Source: Oxalobacteraceae bacterium AB_14 (GTDB lineage Bacteria > Pseudomonadota > Gammaproteobacteria > Burkholderiales > Burkholderiaceae_D). Taken from it: DNA of 64,000 nucleotides. The notes under the pieces were generated by a model, which saw nothing but the letters and a program-made list of their open reading frames with translations, made no database searches and was not told where the DNA came from. Location of the stretch: NCBI GenBank assembly GCA_000381565.1, contig KB906725.1, forward strand, positions 3,048,377-3,112,376, given 5' to 3'. The position numbers and the translations under genes are program-made. Below are positions 53,547 through 61,321 of the stretch, in pieces (within the stretch, counting starts at the first letter, position 1; every line of letters starts with the position of its first letter).

Positions 53547-54010
53547 ACCGCCACCTCGGCGTCCGCCGTGGTCTGCTCCAGGTAGTCCATGCTGGCGATG
53601 ATGTCGTCGGCTTGCGCGTGCAGCACGCGGTCGGCCAGCGGATAGAGCACGCCTTCCTCCTTCAGGTTGTGCTGGCGCATCAGCACGCGCAACGTGTCGG
53701 CGTGATCGAAGTAGCTGTCGCTGTCGCGCTGCGCCAGCGCGGCGCCCATGTTGCGCAGGGTGTCGCGCATCTGCCCGTGTTCCATGCGCATGACGCTGGT
53801 CGGGCCGCAGGCGTTCTGCATCACGCGCTCCAGCCGCGCGAACAGCACCCGTTCCTCCTTGTCCAGATGGCGTTCGAACTGCCACAGGAAGGCGGCGAAA
53901 CCGGCGGCGGCGGCGGCCCAGTCGCGGCCGGCGATGCTGGCTTCGGCAAGGTTGTACAGCTCGTCGCAGTGGCGATGATCCTGTTCGAGGTAGTGGGCGA
54001 TCGTTTGCAT
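53543..54010 (-). CDS. Hemerythrin HHE-domain protein
   Basis: This 155-aa protein is a four-helix hemerythrin-like domain. Iron-ligand candidates are H13/H14 in YLEQDHRHCDELY, the His and Glu of FERHLDKEERVLF, HGQMRDTL and MRQHNLKEEGVLYPLADRVL. It would bind a di-iron centre and sense or buffer oxygen or nitric oxide. It is first in the operon and lies 58 bp from a perfect FNR box (54068-54081), which fits induction at low oxygen. Confidence 0.9.
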   Translation of the reverse strand: MQTIAHYLEQDHRHCDELYNLAEASIAGRDWAAAAAGFAAFLWQFERHLDKEERVLFARLERVMQNACGPTSVMRMEHGQMRDTLRNMGAALAQRDSDSYFDHADTLRVLMRQHNLKEEGVLYPLADRVLHAQADDIIASMDYLEQTTADAEVAV

Positions 54011-54038
54011 GGGCTAGTCCTTGAGAATGTGCAAGACC

Positions 54039-54110
54039 ATTGTCCCACCTGCACAAGCTCAATTTCTTTGATTCAAATCAAGGATTTCAGGCTTGACGGC
54101 GCGATACAGT
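54039..54110. promoter_or_regulatory. Divergent FNR/Anr-type promoter region
   Basis: TTGAT-TCAA-ATCAA at 54068-54081 is a perfect FNR/Anr box. On each side a -10-like hexamer sits where a class II activated promoter needs it: GACAAT on the minus strand (54039-54044) toward the hemerythrin operon, and TACAGT on the plus strand (54105-54110) toward ubiU. The plus-strand promoter is now cut off from ubiU by a tnpB element. Confidence 0.8.
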
Positions 54111-54154
54111 TCGTTCGCCGTTTGGCGATGAACTTTTACCCATGCTTGAGCCTT

Positions 54155-55325
54155 TTGACGTCCTCCCCGCCCTAAAGAGCGGAGATTCCTACCGCTAGCG
54201 TCGCACGTCCGCGACGGAGAATATTGACCGCAGCATTGAGATCACGATCATGTACAGCACCGCAATCGCTACAGCACCACTCTCTTACTCCGAGGTCTGC
54301 GATACCTTGGGGCCTCGTGTCGGGCAATGCGCCACAGCACGAGCAGACCTGGGTGGTGAAACGTTCGTCGACTTCCTCGAACCAGGCGCCATGCTTAACA
54401 GCCTTGTACGCCAGTTGTGTACGGAAGGACGACCAGCCGACATCGTAGATCGACTTCGCCATGCTGGTTTGGGCGAGGCCCCGCGCATTGACGTTGCCGA
54501 CCACGATATAGTCGAAGGCGGCGATGATCGCGCTGGTACGGGTGTGCAGAAAATTGAGCCTGCGGTTGGCGATATTGGCGTGGATGGCCTTGATTCGCCG
54601 TTTCTTGCGCGCGCGCTGGGCACACGCCAGCGCCGCTTCGGCTTCCCGGTAAAAGCGGGGCGCTTCGATGGTGCTGCCGTCGCTCAAAGTCGCCAGCATC
54701 TTCAGACCGAGATCGATACCGATCCCGCGCACGGGAGCGCGAACCGGCGCCGGTTCCACCTCGACGACAATATTGAGAAACCAGTTGCCGCGCCGGTCGC
54801 GCGAAAAGTTGGTGCCATCGAGGATTTTCCCTTCCGGCAGAGGGCGCGAGTAAAACACACGAAACGTGCGGCCGGCAAACCGGAAGGCGTTGCCTTCACG
54901 CTTGAGTTCACGTCCCTTCAACGGCACCCAGCCCATCGCCTTGCGGCCGCGATAGCGCAGGTAAGGCCGGTGCGATATTGCGCGCGAGCTGGCGTAGCGC
55001 TGGCAGATGTCGTTGACCGTGCCCGAATGCAGACCAAGCTCTTTGGAGCAACCGGTGGTCAGCTTGATCAGGTCAAATCCCGTATGCCAGCGCCGGCCGA
55101 AGCGCAACGCATCCTTTTGCCGGTCGTTGCAGTAATTCCAGATGAAATTGACCGTCCGTGCTTGCTGGTTCAGCAGGCCGGCCAGGGATTTGACGCGATA
55201 TCGGTAGACCAGTTTCATATTTATTTGACCACCCCCGAACGCATGAGTTCCATGTTTTCTTCCCTCGCATCGACTCCTGCGGAGTCGGCTCCTTTCACTC
55301 CTCGCCCTAAAGGACGAGGTTTCCC
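54155..55325 (-). mobile_element. IS200/IS605-type element with solo tnpB
   Basis: One tnpB gene is bounded by similar subterminal hairpins. The right end (near 54159-54192) reads CCTCCCCGCCCTAAAG followed by GCGGAGATTCC, and the left end (near 55298-55325) reads CCTCGCCCTAAAGGACGAGG followed by TTTCC. No tnpA is present, so it needs a transposase in trans. Boundaries are approximate, because IS605 elements lack inverted repeats and target duplications. Confidence 0.7.
54172..55218 (-). CDS. tnpB: TnpB-family RNA-guided nuclease (OrfB_Zn_ribbon)
   Basis: This 348-aa protein starts at ATG 55218 (MKLVYRYRVK). RuvC-I carries D169 in GIGIDLGLKML, the bridge-like basic helix is QRARKKRRIKAIHANIANRR, the zinc ribbon is CSCC (292-295) with CCSDC (315-319), and RuvC-III carries D326 in HDRDLNAAVNIL. 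The usual RuvC-II Glu (IEDLN) is Gly here (VVGNVNARGL, G241), while E285 in EEVDERFTTQVCS sits at the alternative position reported for TnpBs with rearranged active sites. It may still cut. The 3' end overlaps the terminal hairpin that would form the guide RNA. Confidence 0.9.
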   Translation of the reverse strand: MKLVYRYRVKSLAGLLNQQARTVNFIWNYCNDRQKDALRFGRRWHTGFDLIKLTTGCSKELGLHSGTVNDICQRYASSRAISHRPYLRYRGRKAMGWVPLKGRELKREGNAFRFAGRTFRVFYSRPLPEGKILDGTNFSRDRRGNWFLNIVVEVEPAPVRAPVRGIGIDLGLKMLATLSDGSTIEAPRFYREAEAALACAQRARKKRRIKAIHANIANRRLNFLHTRTSAIIAAFDYIVVGNVNARGLAQTSMAKSIYDVGWSSFRTQLAYKAVKHGAWFEEVDERFTTQVCSCCGALPDTRPQGIADLGVREWCCSDCGAVHDRDLNAAVNILRRGRATLAVGISAL

Positions 55326-55337
55326 GGAACAATTCTG

Positions 55338-56375
55338 ATGAAACCTTCCGATATTCCCCCAGCCGCCGGCCAGCGCCCGATCGAGCTGGTGTGCCCGGCC
55401 GGCAGCCTGCCGGCGCTCAAGACCGCCGTCGACCACGGCGCCGATTGCGTGTACCTGGGTTTTCGCGACGCCACCAACGCCCGCAACTTCGCCGGCCTCA
55501 ACTTTGACGACGCCGCCATCGCGGCCGGCATCGCCTACGCGCACGAGCGCGGCTGCAAGGTGCTGCTGGCGCTGAACACCTATCCGCAGCCGGACACCAG
55601 CGCGCTGTGGCGCAGCGCCATCGACCGCGCGGCCGCGGCCGGCGTCGACGCCGTGATCCTGGCCGATCCCGGCCTGATGCGCTACGCCTGCGACCACCAT
55701 CCAACGCTGCGCCTGCATCTGTCGGTGCAGGGCTCGGCCACCAGCGCCGAGGCGATCAACTTCTACCACCAGCACTTCGGCATCGCCCGCGCGGTGCTGC
55801 CGCGGGTGCTGTCGCTGGCCCAGGTTGAGCACGTGGTGCGCAACACCGAAGTCGAGATCGAAGTGTTCGGCTTCGGCAGCCTGTGCGTCATGGTCGAGGG
55901 CCGCTGCGCGCTGTCGTCCTATGTGACCGGCGAATCGCCCAACACCCACGGCGTCTGTTCGCCGGCCAAGGCGGTGCGCTGGCAGCAGAGCGGACGCAGC
56001 CTGGAGTCCCGCCTGAACGGCGTGATGATCGACCGCTACACGCCGCAGGAAAACGCCAGCTATCCGACGCTGTGCAAGGGCCGCTTCGAGGTCGACGATG
56101 AAACCTACTACGCGGTCGAGGAGCCGACCAGCCTGAACACCCTGGAACTGCTGCCGCAGCTGCTGGAGATGGGCGTGCGCGCGGTCAAGATCGAAGGCCG
56201 CCAGCGCAGCCCGGCCTATGTGGCGCAAGTCACGCGCGTATGGCGCGAGGCGCTCGACCAGTGCCTGGGCAACGCCGCGCGCTACTCGGTCAAGCCGGGC
56301 TGGATGTCGGAACTGAACACCCTGGCGGAGGGGCAGCAGCACACGCTGGGCGCCTATCACCGTTCGTGGAAATGA
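55338..56375 (+). CDS. ubiU: UbiU, oxygen-independent ubiquinone hydroxylation protein (U32 peptidase family)
   Basis: This 345-aa protein has the U32 start ELVCPAGSLPALKTAVDHGADCVYLGF and four Cys that hold a 4Fe-4S cluster: C183 and C190 (SLCVMVEGRC), C207 (HGVCSPAKA) and C246 (YPTLCKGRF). With UbiV and UbiT it lets the cell make ubiquinone without oxygen, using prephenate as hydroxyl donor in related systems. It begins 12 bp after the tnpB element, which displaced its FNR-type promoter. The next gene starts 14 bp after its stop. Confidence 0.95.
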   Translation: MKPSDIPPAAGQRPIELVCPAGSLPALKTAVDHGADCVYLGFRDATNARNFAGLNFDDAAIAAGIAYAHERGCKVLLALNTYPQPDTSALWRSAIDRAAAAGVDAVILADPGLMRYACDHHPTLRLHLSVQGSATSAEAINFYHQHFGIARAVLPRVLSLAQVEHVVRNTEVEIEVFGFGSLCVMVEGRCALSSYVTGESPNTHGVCSPAKAVRWQQSGRSLESRLNGVMIDRYTPQENASYPTLCKGRFEVDDETYYAVEEPTSLNTLELLPQLLEMGVRAVKIEGRQRSPAYVAQVTRVWREALDQCLGNAARYSVKPGWMSELNTLAEGQQHTLGAYHRSWK

Positions 56376-56389
56376 AAGCTGGAGTCACC

Positions 56390-57292
56390 ATGTTGAAACT
56401 TGCCCTAGGGCCGCTGCTGTACTACTGGCCACGCGCCCAAACGATGGAATTTTACGAAGAGATCGCCGCCACCCCGGTCGATATTGTCTACCTGGGCGAG
56501 ACGGTGTGCTCGCGCCGCCACGAGCTGCGCAGCGCCGACTGGCTGGCGATCGCCGACATGGTGGCCGCGCGCGGCAAGCAGGTGGTGCTGTCGTCGCTGG
56601 CGCTGATCGAGTCCAGCGCCGACCTGGGCGCGCAGCGCCGGCTGGCGGCCAACGGCCACTACCGGGTCGAGGCCAACGACATGGCTGCGGTGCACCTGCT
56701 GTCCGGCCAGGGCGGCTTCATCGCCGGCCCGCACCTGAACATCTACAACCCGCCGACCTTGGCGCTGCTGCACGAACTGGGCGCGCGGCGCTGGGTGATG
56801 CCGCTGGAGATGGGGCGGGCCGGCCTGGGCCACATGCAGCGGCAGCGCCCGGAGGGCATGGAGACCGAGGTGTTCGCCTTCGGCCGCATGCCGCTGGCGT
56901 TTTCGGCGCGCTGCTTCACCGCGCGCAACCGCAACCTGCCCAAGGACGACTGCCGCTTCAGCTGCATCGACCATCCGGACGGCCTGCTGATGCGCACCCG
57001 CGAGAAACAGGATTTCCTGGTGCTGAACGGCATCCAGAGCCAGTCCGCGCTGGTGTACAACCTGGTCAACGAAGTGGCGCAGATGCAGGCGCTGGGCGTC
57101 GATGTCGCGAGGTTGAGCCCGCAATCGCAGCACATGCCGCAGATCATTGCCGCGTTCGACGCCGCGCGCGGCGGCGCCTCGACGGCCACGCCGACGGCGC
57201 AGGCGATGGAAGGCTTGCTGCCGGCGGCCGCCTGCAACGGCTATTGGTACGGCCAGCCCGGCCTTGACTATTGGATGGAGCACGCCGCATGA
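56390..57292 (+). CDS. ubiV: UbiV, partner of UbiU
   Basis: This 300-aa U32-family protein has the four Fe-S cysteines at C40 (LGETVCSRRHEL), C175, C188 and C192 (SARCFTARN, DDCRFSCIDH), at the spacing known for UbiV. I chose the ATG at 56390 for the TGGAG before it; an ATG at 56372 overlapping the UbiU stop is also possible. UbiU and UbiV form a heterodimer that hydroxylates ubiquinone precursors anaerobically. Confidence 0.95.
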   Translation: MLKLALGPLLYYWPRAQTMEFYEEIAATPVDIVYLGETVCSRRHELRSADWLAIADMVAARGKQVVLSSLALIESSADLGAQRRLAANGHYRVEANDMAAVHLLSGQGGFIAGPHLNIYNPPTLALLHELGARRWVMPLEMGRAGLGHMQRQRPEGMETEVFAFGRMPLAFSARCFTARNRNLPKDDCRFSCIDHPDGLLMRTREKQDFLVLNGIQSQSALVYNLVNEVAQMQALGVDVARLSPQSQHMPQIIAAFDAARGGASTATPTAQAMEGLLPAAACNGYWYGQPGLDYWMEHAA

Positions 57293-57780
57293 ATCCCGTC
57301 GCCATGAACCAAACCGGCGGCGCGCTGCCGCTGCCGGCGCCGCTGGCGGCGCTGGGCCGCTTGCTGCCTGCCTATCCCGGCGCGCTGCTGTGCGTAGCCG
57401 CGCTCAACCTGGTGCTGCGTCCGCATCTGCCGGAGGATGTGCGCGCCAGCCTGCGCGGCAAACATCTGCGCGTCTGCGTCAGCGACGCCGGCGTGGCGTT
57501 CGACTTCACCTGGCGCGAGCAAGGCTTCGCGGCGGTGCGCGCGCAAGGCGAGGCCGACCTGGAGATCGGCGCCTGCACGCGCGACTTCATCGCGCTGGCG
57601 CGGCGCGAGCTGGACCCGGACACCTTGTTCTTCGCGCGCCGGCTGTCGATGCAGGGCGACACCGAACTGGGCCTGCTGGTCAAGAATACCCTGGATGGGA
57701 TCGCGTTGCCGCTGATGGAATTGAGCAAGCAGGCCTTGACCCGCTTGCTCGACAGCCTGCCGGGACGGCGCCCGCGCTAG
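57289..57780 (+). CDS. ubiT: UbiT, SCP2-domain ubiquinone precursor carrier
   Basis: This 163-aa protein is mostly an SCP2 sterol-carrier domain. LRGKHLRVCVSDAGVAFDFTWRE and DLEIGACTRDFIALARRELDPDTLFFARRLSMQGDTELG are typical of UbiT, which presents lipid intermediates to the anaerobic ubiquinone enzymes. Its ATG overlaps the UbiV stop (ATGA). The 3' end overlaps the convergent nrdG by 4 bp. Confidence 0.93.
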   Translation: MNPVAMNQTGGALPLPAPLAALGRLLPAYPGALLCVAALNLVLRPHLPEDVRASLRGKHLRVCVSDAGVAFDFTWREQGFAAVRAQGEADLEIGACTRDFIALARRELDPDTLFFARRLSMQGDTELGLLVKNTLDGIALPLMELSKQALTRLLDSLPGRRPR

Positions 57781-58484
57781 TGGTTGCGGCGCACGCTGAA
57801 GCGGGGGAACAGCGGCTCGATACGTTCGAGCAACTCGCCCCCCGGATAGCCGGCCACCGCGCTGGTGAGCAGCGCCTGGTCCTGGCAGCCGGTGGCGCGG
57901 AACTCCTGCAGCACATAATGCCCGACGCCGAGCGCCGACAGCGTCCGCGCCAGCGCCACCAGCTGCGTCGGCGGCAACTGCGCCGGATGCACGGTGGTGC
58001 GGCATTCATAGGCGACGCCGCTGGCCTGCACGGCGGCGATGCTGGCCCGCACCGGATCGCCGCTGCCGGGCACGCCGGTGACGACGGGATACAGCGAGAA
58101 CGGCGCCTTGACGTCCAGGCCCACCCAATCCACCAGAGGCAGCACGCTGGCCAGCCGGTCGGGATAGATGCCGGCCGTCTCCAGTCCGACCCGGAAGCCC
58201 AGCTTGCGTACCTGGGCGATGGCATCGCCCAGCGCCGGGTCCATGGTGGCCTCGCCGCCGCAGAACACCACCGCGTCCAGCAAGCCCACGCGGCGCGCCA
58301 GCGCCGACAGGATGTCGTCCCACGGCAGCGGACTGGCGCCGGTGCGCGGCTGCAGATGCGGGTTGTGGCAATAGCCGCAGCGCCACGGACAGCCCTGCAC
58401 GAACACCACGGCCGACAGCAGGCCGGGGTATTCGGTGGCGCTGAACGGCGTGTAGCCGCCCACCTTGAGCGTGGCGGCGCCCAT
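57777..58484 (-). CDS. nrdG: NrdG, anaerobic ribonucleotide reductase-activating radical SAM protein
   Basis: This 235-aa radical SAM enzyme has the cluster motif CPWRCGYC (C32, C36, C39) followed by HNPHL, then VVFCGGEATMDPAL (GGE) and GLETAGIYPDRL. It uses S-adenosylmethionine to create the glycyl radical on NrdD. I chose ATG 58484 (MGAATLKVGGYTPFSATEYPG) because it is 1 bp from the stop of the small gene upstream; an earlier ATG at 58532 would overlap that gene by 47 bp. Confidence 0.92.
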   Translation of the reverse strand: MGAATLKVGGYTPFSATEYPGLLSAVVFVQGCPWRCGYCHNPHLQPRTGASPLPWDDILSALARRVGLLDAVVFCGGEATMDPALGDAIAQVRKLGFRVGLETAGIYPDRLASVLPLVDWVGLDVKAPFSLYPVVTGVPGSGDPVRASIAAVQASGVAYECRTTVHPAQLPPTQLVALARTLSALGVGHYVLQEFRATGCQDQALLTSAVAGYPGGELLERIEPLFPRFSVRRNH

Positions 58485-58485
58485 G

Positions 58486-58665
58486 TCAGCGGCTGGCGTT
58501 GACAGCGGCTTCGCTGAAGAATTTGCGTTCATGGAATTCGCCCTGCTTGCCGATGTTGAACGAGGCCAGCGGGCGGTGGTAGCCCATCACGCGGGTCCAG
58601 ATTTCGCAAGGCTGGCGTTCGGCGTTGTCCAGTTCGGCGATGGTGGTTTGCGGCAGATTGTTCAT
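58486..58665 (-). CDS. Separate glycyl-radical domain of anaerobic ribonucleotide reductase (59 aa)
   Basis: A 59-aa gene with its own AAGGAAATACC ribosome site, 29 bp after the nrdD stop and 1 bp before nrdG. Its core RVMGYHRPLASFNIGKQGEF aligns with the C-terminal glycyl-radical block of E. coli-type NrdD (RVCGYLG, FNAGKQEEV), so G28 is the likely radical site. The large NrdD upstream ends after its zinc ribbon and lacks this block. The simplest reading is a split NrdD in which the radical tail is supplied as a second chain. Confidence 0.8.
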   Translation of the reverse strand: MNNLPQTTIAELDNAERQPCEIWTRVMGYHRPLASFNIGKQGEFHERKFFSEAAVNASR

Positions 58666-58694
58666 GGTATTTCCTTGGTTGAGGTTAAGAGAGG

Positions 58695-60704
58695 TCAGGC
58701 GCTGGCGGCCTGCTTGCGCGCCAGCAGTTCAGCGTCGCATTTCGGGCAGTACGGGTGGCTGCCGTTCAGGTAGCCGTGCTTGGGACAGATCGAGAACGTC
58801 GGCGTGACCGTGATGTAGGGCAGGCGGAAGCGGCTCAGCGCGCGCCGCACCAGCGAGCGGCAGGCGTCGGCGCTGGTCAGCGCTTCCGTCATGTACAGGT
58901 GCAGCACGGTGCCGCCGGTGTACTTGCGCTGCAGCTCGTCCTGCTGCTCCAGCGCCTCGAACGGATCGTCGGTGTAGCCGACCGGCAGCTGCGAGGAGTT
59001 GGTGTAGTAGGGCATTTCTGGCGTGCCGGCCTGGCGGATGGCCGGATAGCGCTTGCGGTCTTCCTTGGCGAAGCGGTAGGTGGTGCCCTCGGCCGGCGTG
59101 GCCTCGAGGTTGTACATGTGGCCGGTTTCGGCCTGGAACTCGACCATGCGCGCCCGCACGTGGTCCAGCAGGCGCAGCGCCAATGCGCGGCCCCACTCGC
59201 TGGTGATGTCGTGCTCGCCGCTCGGGTCGAAGTTGCGCACCATCTCGTTGACGCCGTTCACGCCCAGGGTGGAGAAGTGGTTGCGCAGCGTGCCCAGGTA
59301 GCGCTTGGTGTAGGGGAACAGGCCGTTGTCCATGTGGCGCTGGATCACCTTGCGCTTGATCTCCAGGCTGTCGCGGCCCAGTTCCAGCAGGCGGTCCAGC
59401 GCCGCCAGCAGGCCGGCCTCGTCACCGCGGTGCAGATAGCCGAGGCGGGCGCAATTGATGGTCACCACGCCCAGCGAACCGGTCTGCTCGGCCGAGCCGA
59501 ACAGGCCGTTGCCGCGCTTGAGCAGCTCGCGCAGGTCGAGCTGCAGGCGGCAGCACATCGACCGTATCATATTGGGCTTGAGCTCGGAGTTGATGAAGTT
59601 CTGGAAGTAGGGCAGGCCGTAGCGCGCCGTCATCTCGAACAGGCGTTCGGCGTTCGGGCTGTCCCAGTCGAAGTCCTCGGTGATGTTGTAGGTCGGGATC
59701 GGGAAGGTGAAGGCGCGGCCCTTGGCGTCGCCGGTCATCATGATCTCGATGTAGGCCTGGTTGATCAGGTCCATCTCGGCCTGCAGTTCACCGTAGGCGA
59801 ACGGCATGTCCTCGCCGGCGATGCGGGGGATTTGCTCGCGCAGGTCTTCCGGGCAGACCCAGTCGAAGGTCAGGTTGGTGAACGGCGTCTGCGTGCCCCA
59901 GCGCGACGGCACGTTGAGGTTGTAGATCAGTTCCTGCATGTACTGCTTGACCTCGTCGTAGCTGAGGCCGTCCTTGCGCACGAACGGCGCCATGTAGGTG
60001 TCGAAGGAACTGAAGGCTTGCGCCCCGGCCCATTCGTTTTGCAGCGTGCCGAGGAAGTTGACGATCTGGCCGATCGCGCTCGACATGTGGCGTGGCGGGC
60101 TGGATTCGACCTTGCCGGGCACGCCGTTCAAGCCTTCGTTGAGCAGGGTGCGCAAGGACCAGCCGGCGCAGTAGCCGGCCAGCATGTCGAGGTCGTGGAT
60201 GTGCAGGTCGGCCTCGCGGTGGGCTGCGCCGATGGCGGGCGGGTAGACGTGGCTGAGCCAGTAGTTGGCGATGACCTTGCCCGAGACGTTGAGGATCAGC
60301 CCGCCCAGCGAGTAGCCCTGGTTGGCGTTGGCGTTGACGCGCCAGTCCTGGCGCTCCAGGTATTCGTTGATGGAGGCGGCGACGTCGACCAGCGCGTGGC
60401 GGTCCTGGCGCAGCTTGGCGTGCTGTTCGCGGTAGACCACGTAGCTGCGCAGTGTCTTGCGGTAGCCGGCGTCGTACAGCACGCGTTCGGCGGTGTCCTG
60501 TATCAGTTCGACCGTCAGCCGGTCCTGCGGGCGCAGCGACGACAGGTGCAGCAGCGCGCACTCGGCCAGGTGGCGCGCTTCGGGCAGGTCGAACTCGCCG
60601 CTGGCGCGGCCGGCTTTCAACAGTGCGGCCTCGATCTTGGCCAGCGTGAAGGCTTGCTCGCTGCCGTCGCGCTTGATGATCCGGGTGTGAATTAATCCTT
60701 GCAT
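58695..60704 (-). CDS. nrdD: NrdD, anaerobic ribonucleoside-triphosphate reductase large chain
   Basis: This 669-aa protein begins with an ATP-cone (IIKRDGSEQAFTLAKIEAAL, 8-100). It continues with the class III core: ADLHIHDLDMLAGYCAGWSL, LSYDEVKQYMQELIYNLNVPSRWG, NMIRSMCCRLQLDL and the active-site Cys in GVVTINCARLGYL. It ends with a zinc site (C640, H643, C653, C656) and a short tail, and the RVxGY glycyl-radical block is missing from this chain. It makes deoxynucleotides from ribonucleoside triphosphates without oxygen. Two NrdR boxes lie just upstream. Confidence 0.93.
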   Translation of the reverse strand: MQGLIHTRIIKRDGSEQAFTLAKIEAALLKAGRASGEFDLPEARHLAECALLHLSSLRPQDRLTVELIQDTAERVLYDAGYRKTLRSYVVYREQHAKLRQDRHALVDVAASINEYLERQDWRVNANANQGYSLGGLILNVSGKVIANYWLSHVYPPAIGAAHREADLHIHDLDMLAGYCAGWSLRTLLNEGLNGVPGKVESSPPRHMSSAIGQIVNFLGTLQNEWAGAQAFSSFDTYMAPFVRKDGLSYDEVKQYMQELIYNLNVPSRWGTQTPFTNLTFDWVCPEDLREQIPRIAGEDMPFAYGELQAEMDLINQAYIEIMMTGDAKGRAFTFPIPTYNITEDFDWDSPNAERLFEMTARYGLPYFQNFINSELKPNMIRSMCCRLQLDLRELLKRGNGLFGSAEQTGSLGVVTINCARLGYLHRGDEAGLLAALDRLLELGRDSLEIKRKVIQRHMDNGLFPYTKRYLGTLRNHFSTLGVNGVNEMVRNFDPSGEHDITSEWGRALALRLLDHVRARMVEFQAETGHMYNLEATPAEGTTYRFAKEDRKRYPAIRQAGTPEMPYYTNSSQLPVGYTDDPFEALEQQDELQRKYTGGTVLHLYMTEALTSADACRSLVRRALSRFRLPYITVTPTFSICPKHGYLNGSHPYCPKCDAELLARKQAASA

Positions 60705-60716
60705 GCTTGCTCCTTG

Positions 60717-60763
60717 ATCCCATATCTAGTTGGTTTGCCTAGGTTAGGCACTAGATATGGTGT
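60717..60763 (-). promoter_or_regulatory. Tandem NrdR boxes upstream of nrdD
   Basis: ATCCCATATCTAGTTG (60717-60732) and GCACTAGATATGGTGT (60748-60763, inverted reading) both fit the 16-bp NrdR consensus around CTAGATATGG. Their centres are 31 bp apart, three helical turns, the spacing NrdR needs. The first box is 13 bp from the nrdD start, so NrdR-ATP/dATP binding should repress the operon. Confidence 0.8.
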
Positions 60764-60892
60764 CGTCAATGAAAGTCAGTGCGACCTTGCAATTCCTTGA
60801 TATGGATTGTCTTTGAGCGGTACTAAGAGGCCGGCGTCTGGCCGGCACGGAGGCTTTACGTGCAGTGTAAGAAAATTAATTAAAATAGCTGG

Positions 60893-61321
60893 ATGACCTA
60901 CACATTCTCTCCAGCGACACCGGACGCGGCTGCGTTTAAAGCCCTCTATGACACCACAGGTTGGGGACCGCTTGACCGGCGCGACGACTTTTACGAAGCG
61001 ACGTTGCGCGGCTCCTGGGCGTCATTTGCCGCATATGATGCAGACCAATTGATTGGCTTCGCTCGCGTCATTTCGGATGGCAAGCTGCATGCCTTCATTA
61101 CGGAGATGATTGTTCGTCCTGATTATCAGCGCCGTGGTCTTGGCGAGGAATTGATAAACGCATTGGTTGCGCGGTGTCGGGTTGCGGGGATTATTGACAT
61201 CCAGCTGTTCTGTGCAAAGGGTAGAGCCGATTTTTATATACATTGTGGGTTTGCCAAACGCCCAGACGACGCGCCAGGCATGCAGTATCGGAACGATGAT
61301 TTGAATGGAGGATCAAAATGA
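60893..61321 (+). CDS. GNAT-family N-acetyltransferase
   Basis: This 142-aa GNAT has the acetyl-CoA loop VRPDYQRRGLGEELINALV (RxxGxG/A form) preceded by LHAFITEMIV, and a C-terminal ADFYIHCGFAKRPDDAPGM. Base composition is visibly lower in GC than the neighbours, which suggests acquisition. Its stop overlaps the start of the RibD-type gene (ATGA), so the two are translated together. The substrate is unknown. Confidence 0.85.
   Translation: MTYTFSPATPDAAAFKALYDTTGWGPLDRRDDFYEATLRGSWASFAAYDADQLIGFARVISDGKLHAFITEMIVRPDYQRRGLGEELINALVARCRVAGIIDIQLFCAKGRADFYIHCGFAKRPDDAPGMQYRNDDLNGGSK

Noticed and set aside
58665..58697. A frameshift joining nrdD and the small glycyl-radical gene
   Set aside because: A clean stop, a 29-bp gap and a proper ribosome site precede the small gene, so two separate genes are more likely.
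58755..60695. 646-codon plus-strand frame opposite nrdD
   Set aside because: It is antisense to a catalytic enzyme and shows only Val/Gln/Gly-rich low complexity.
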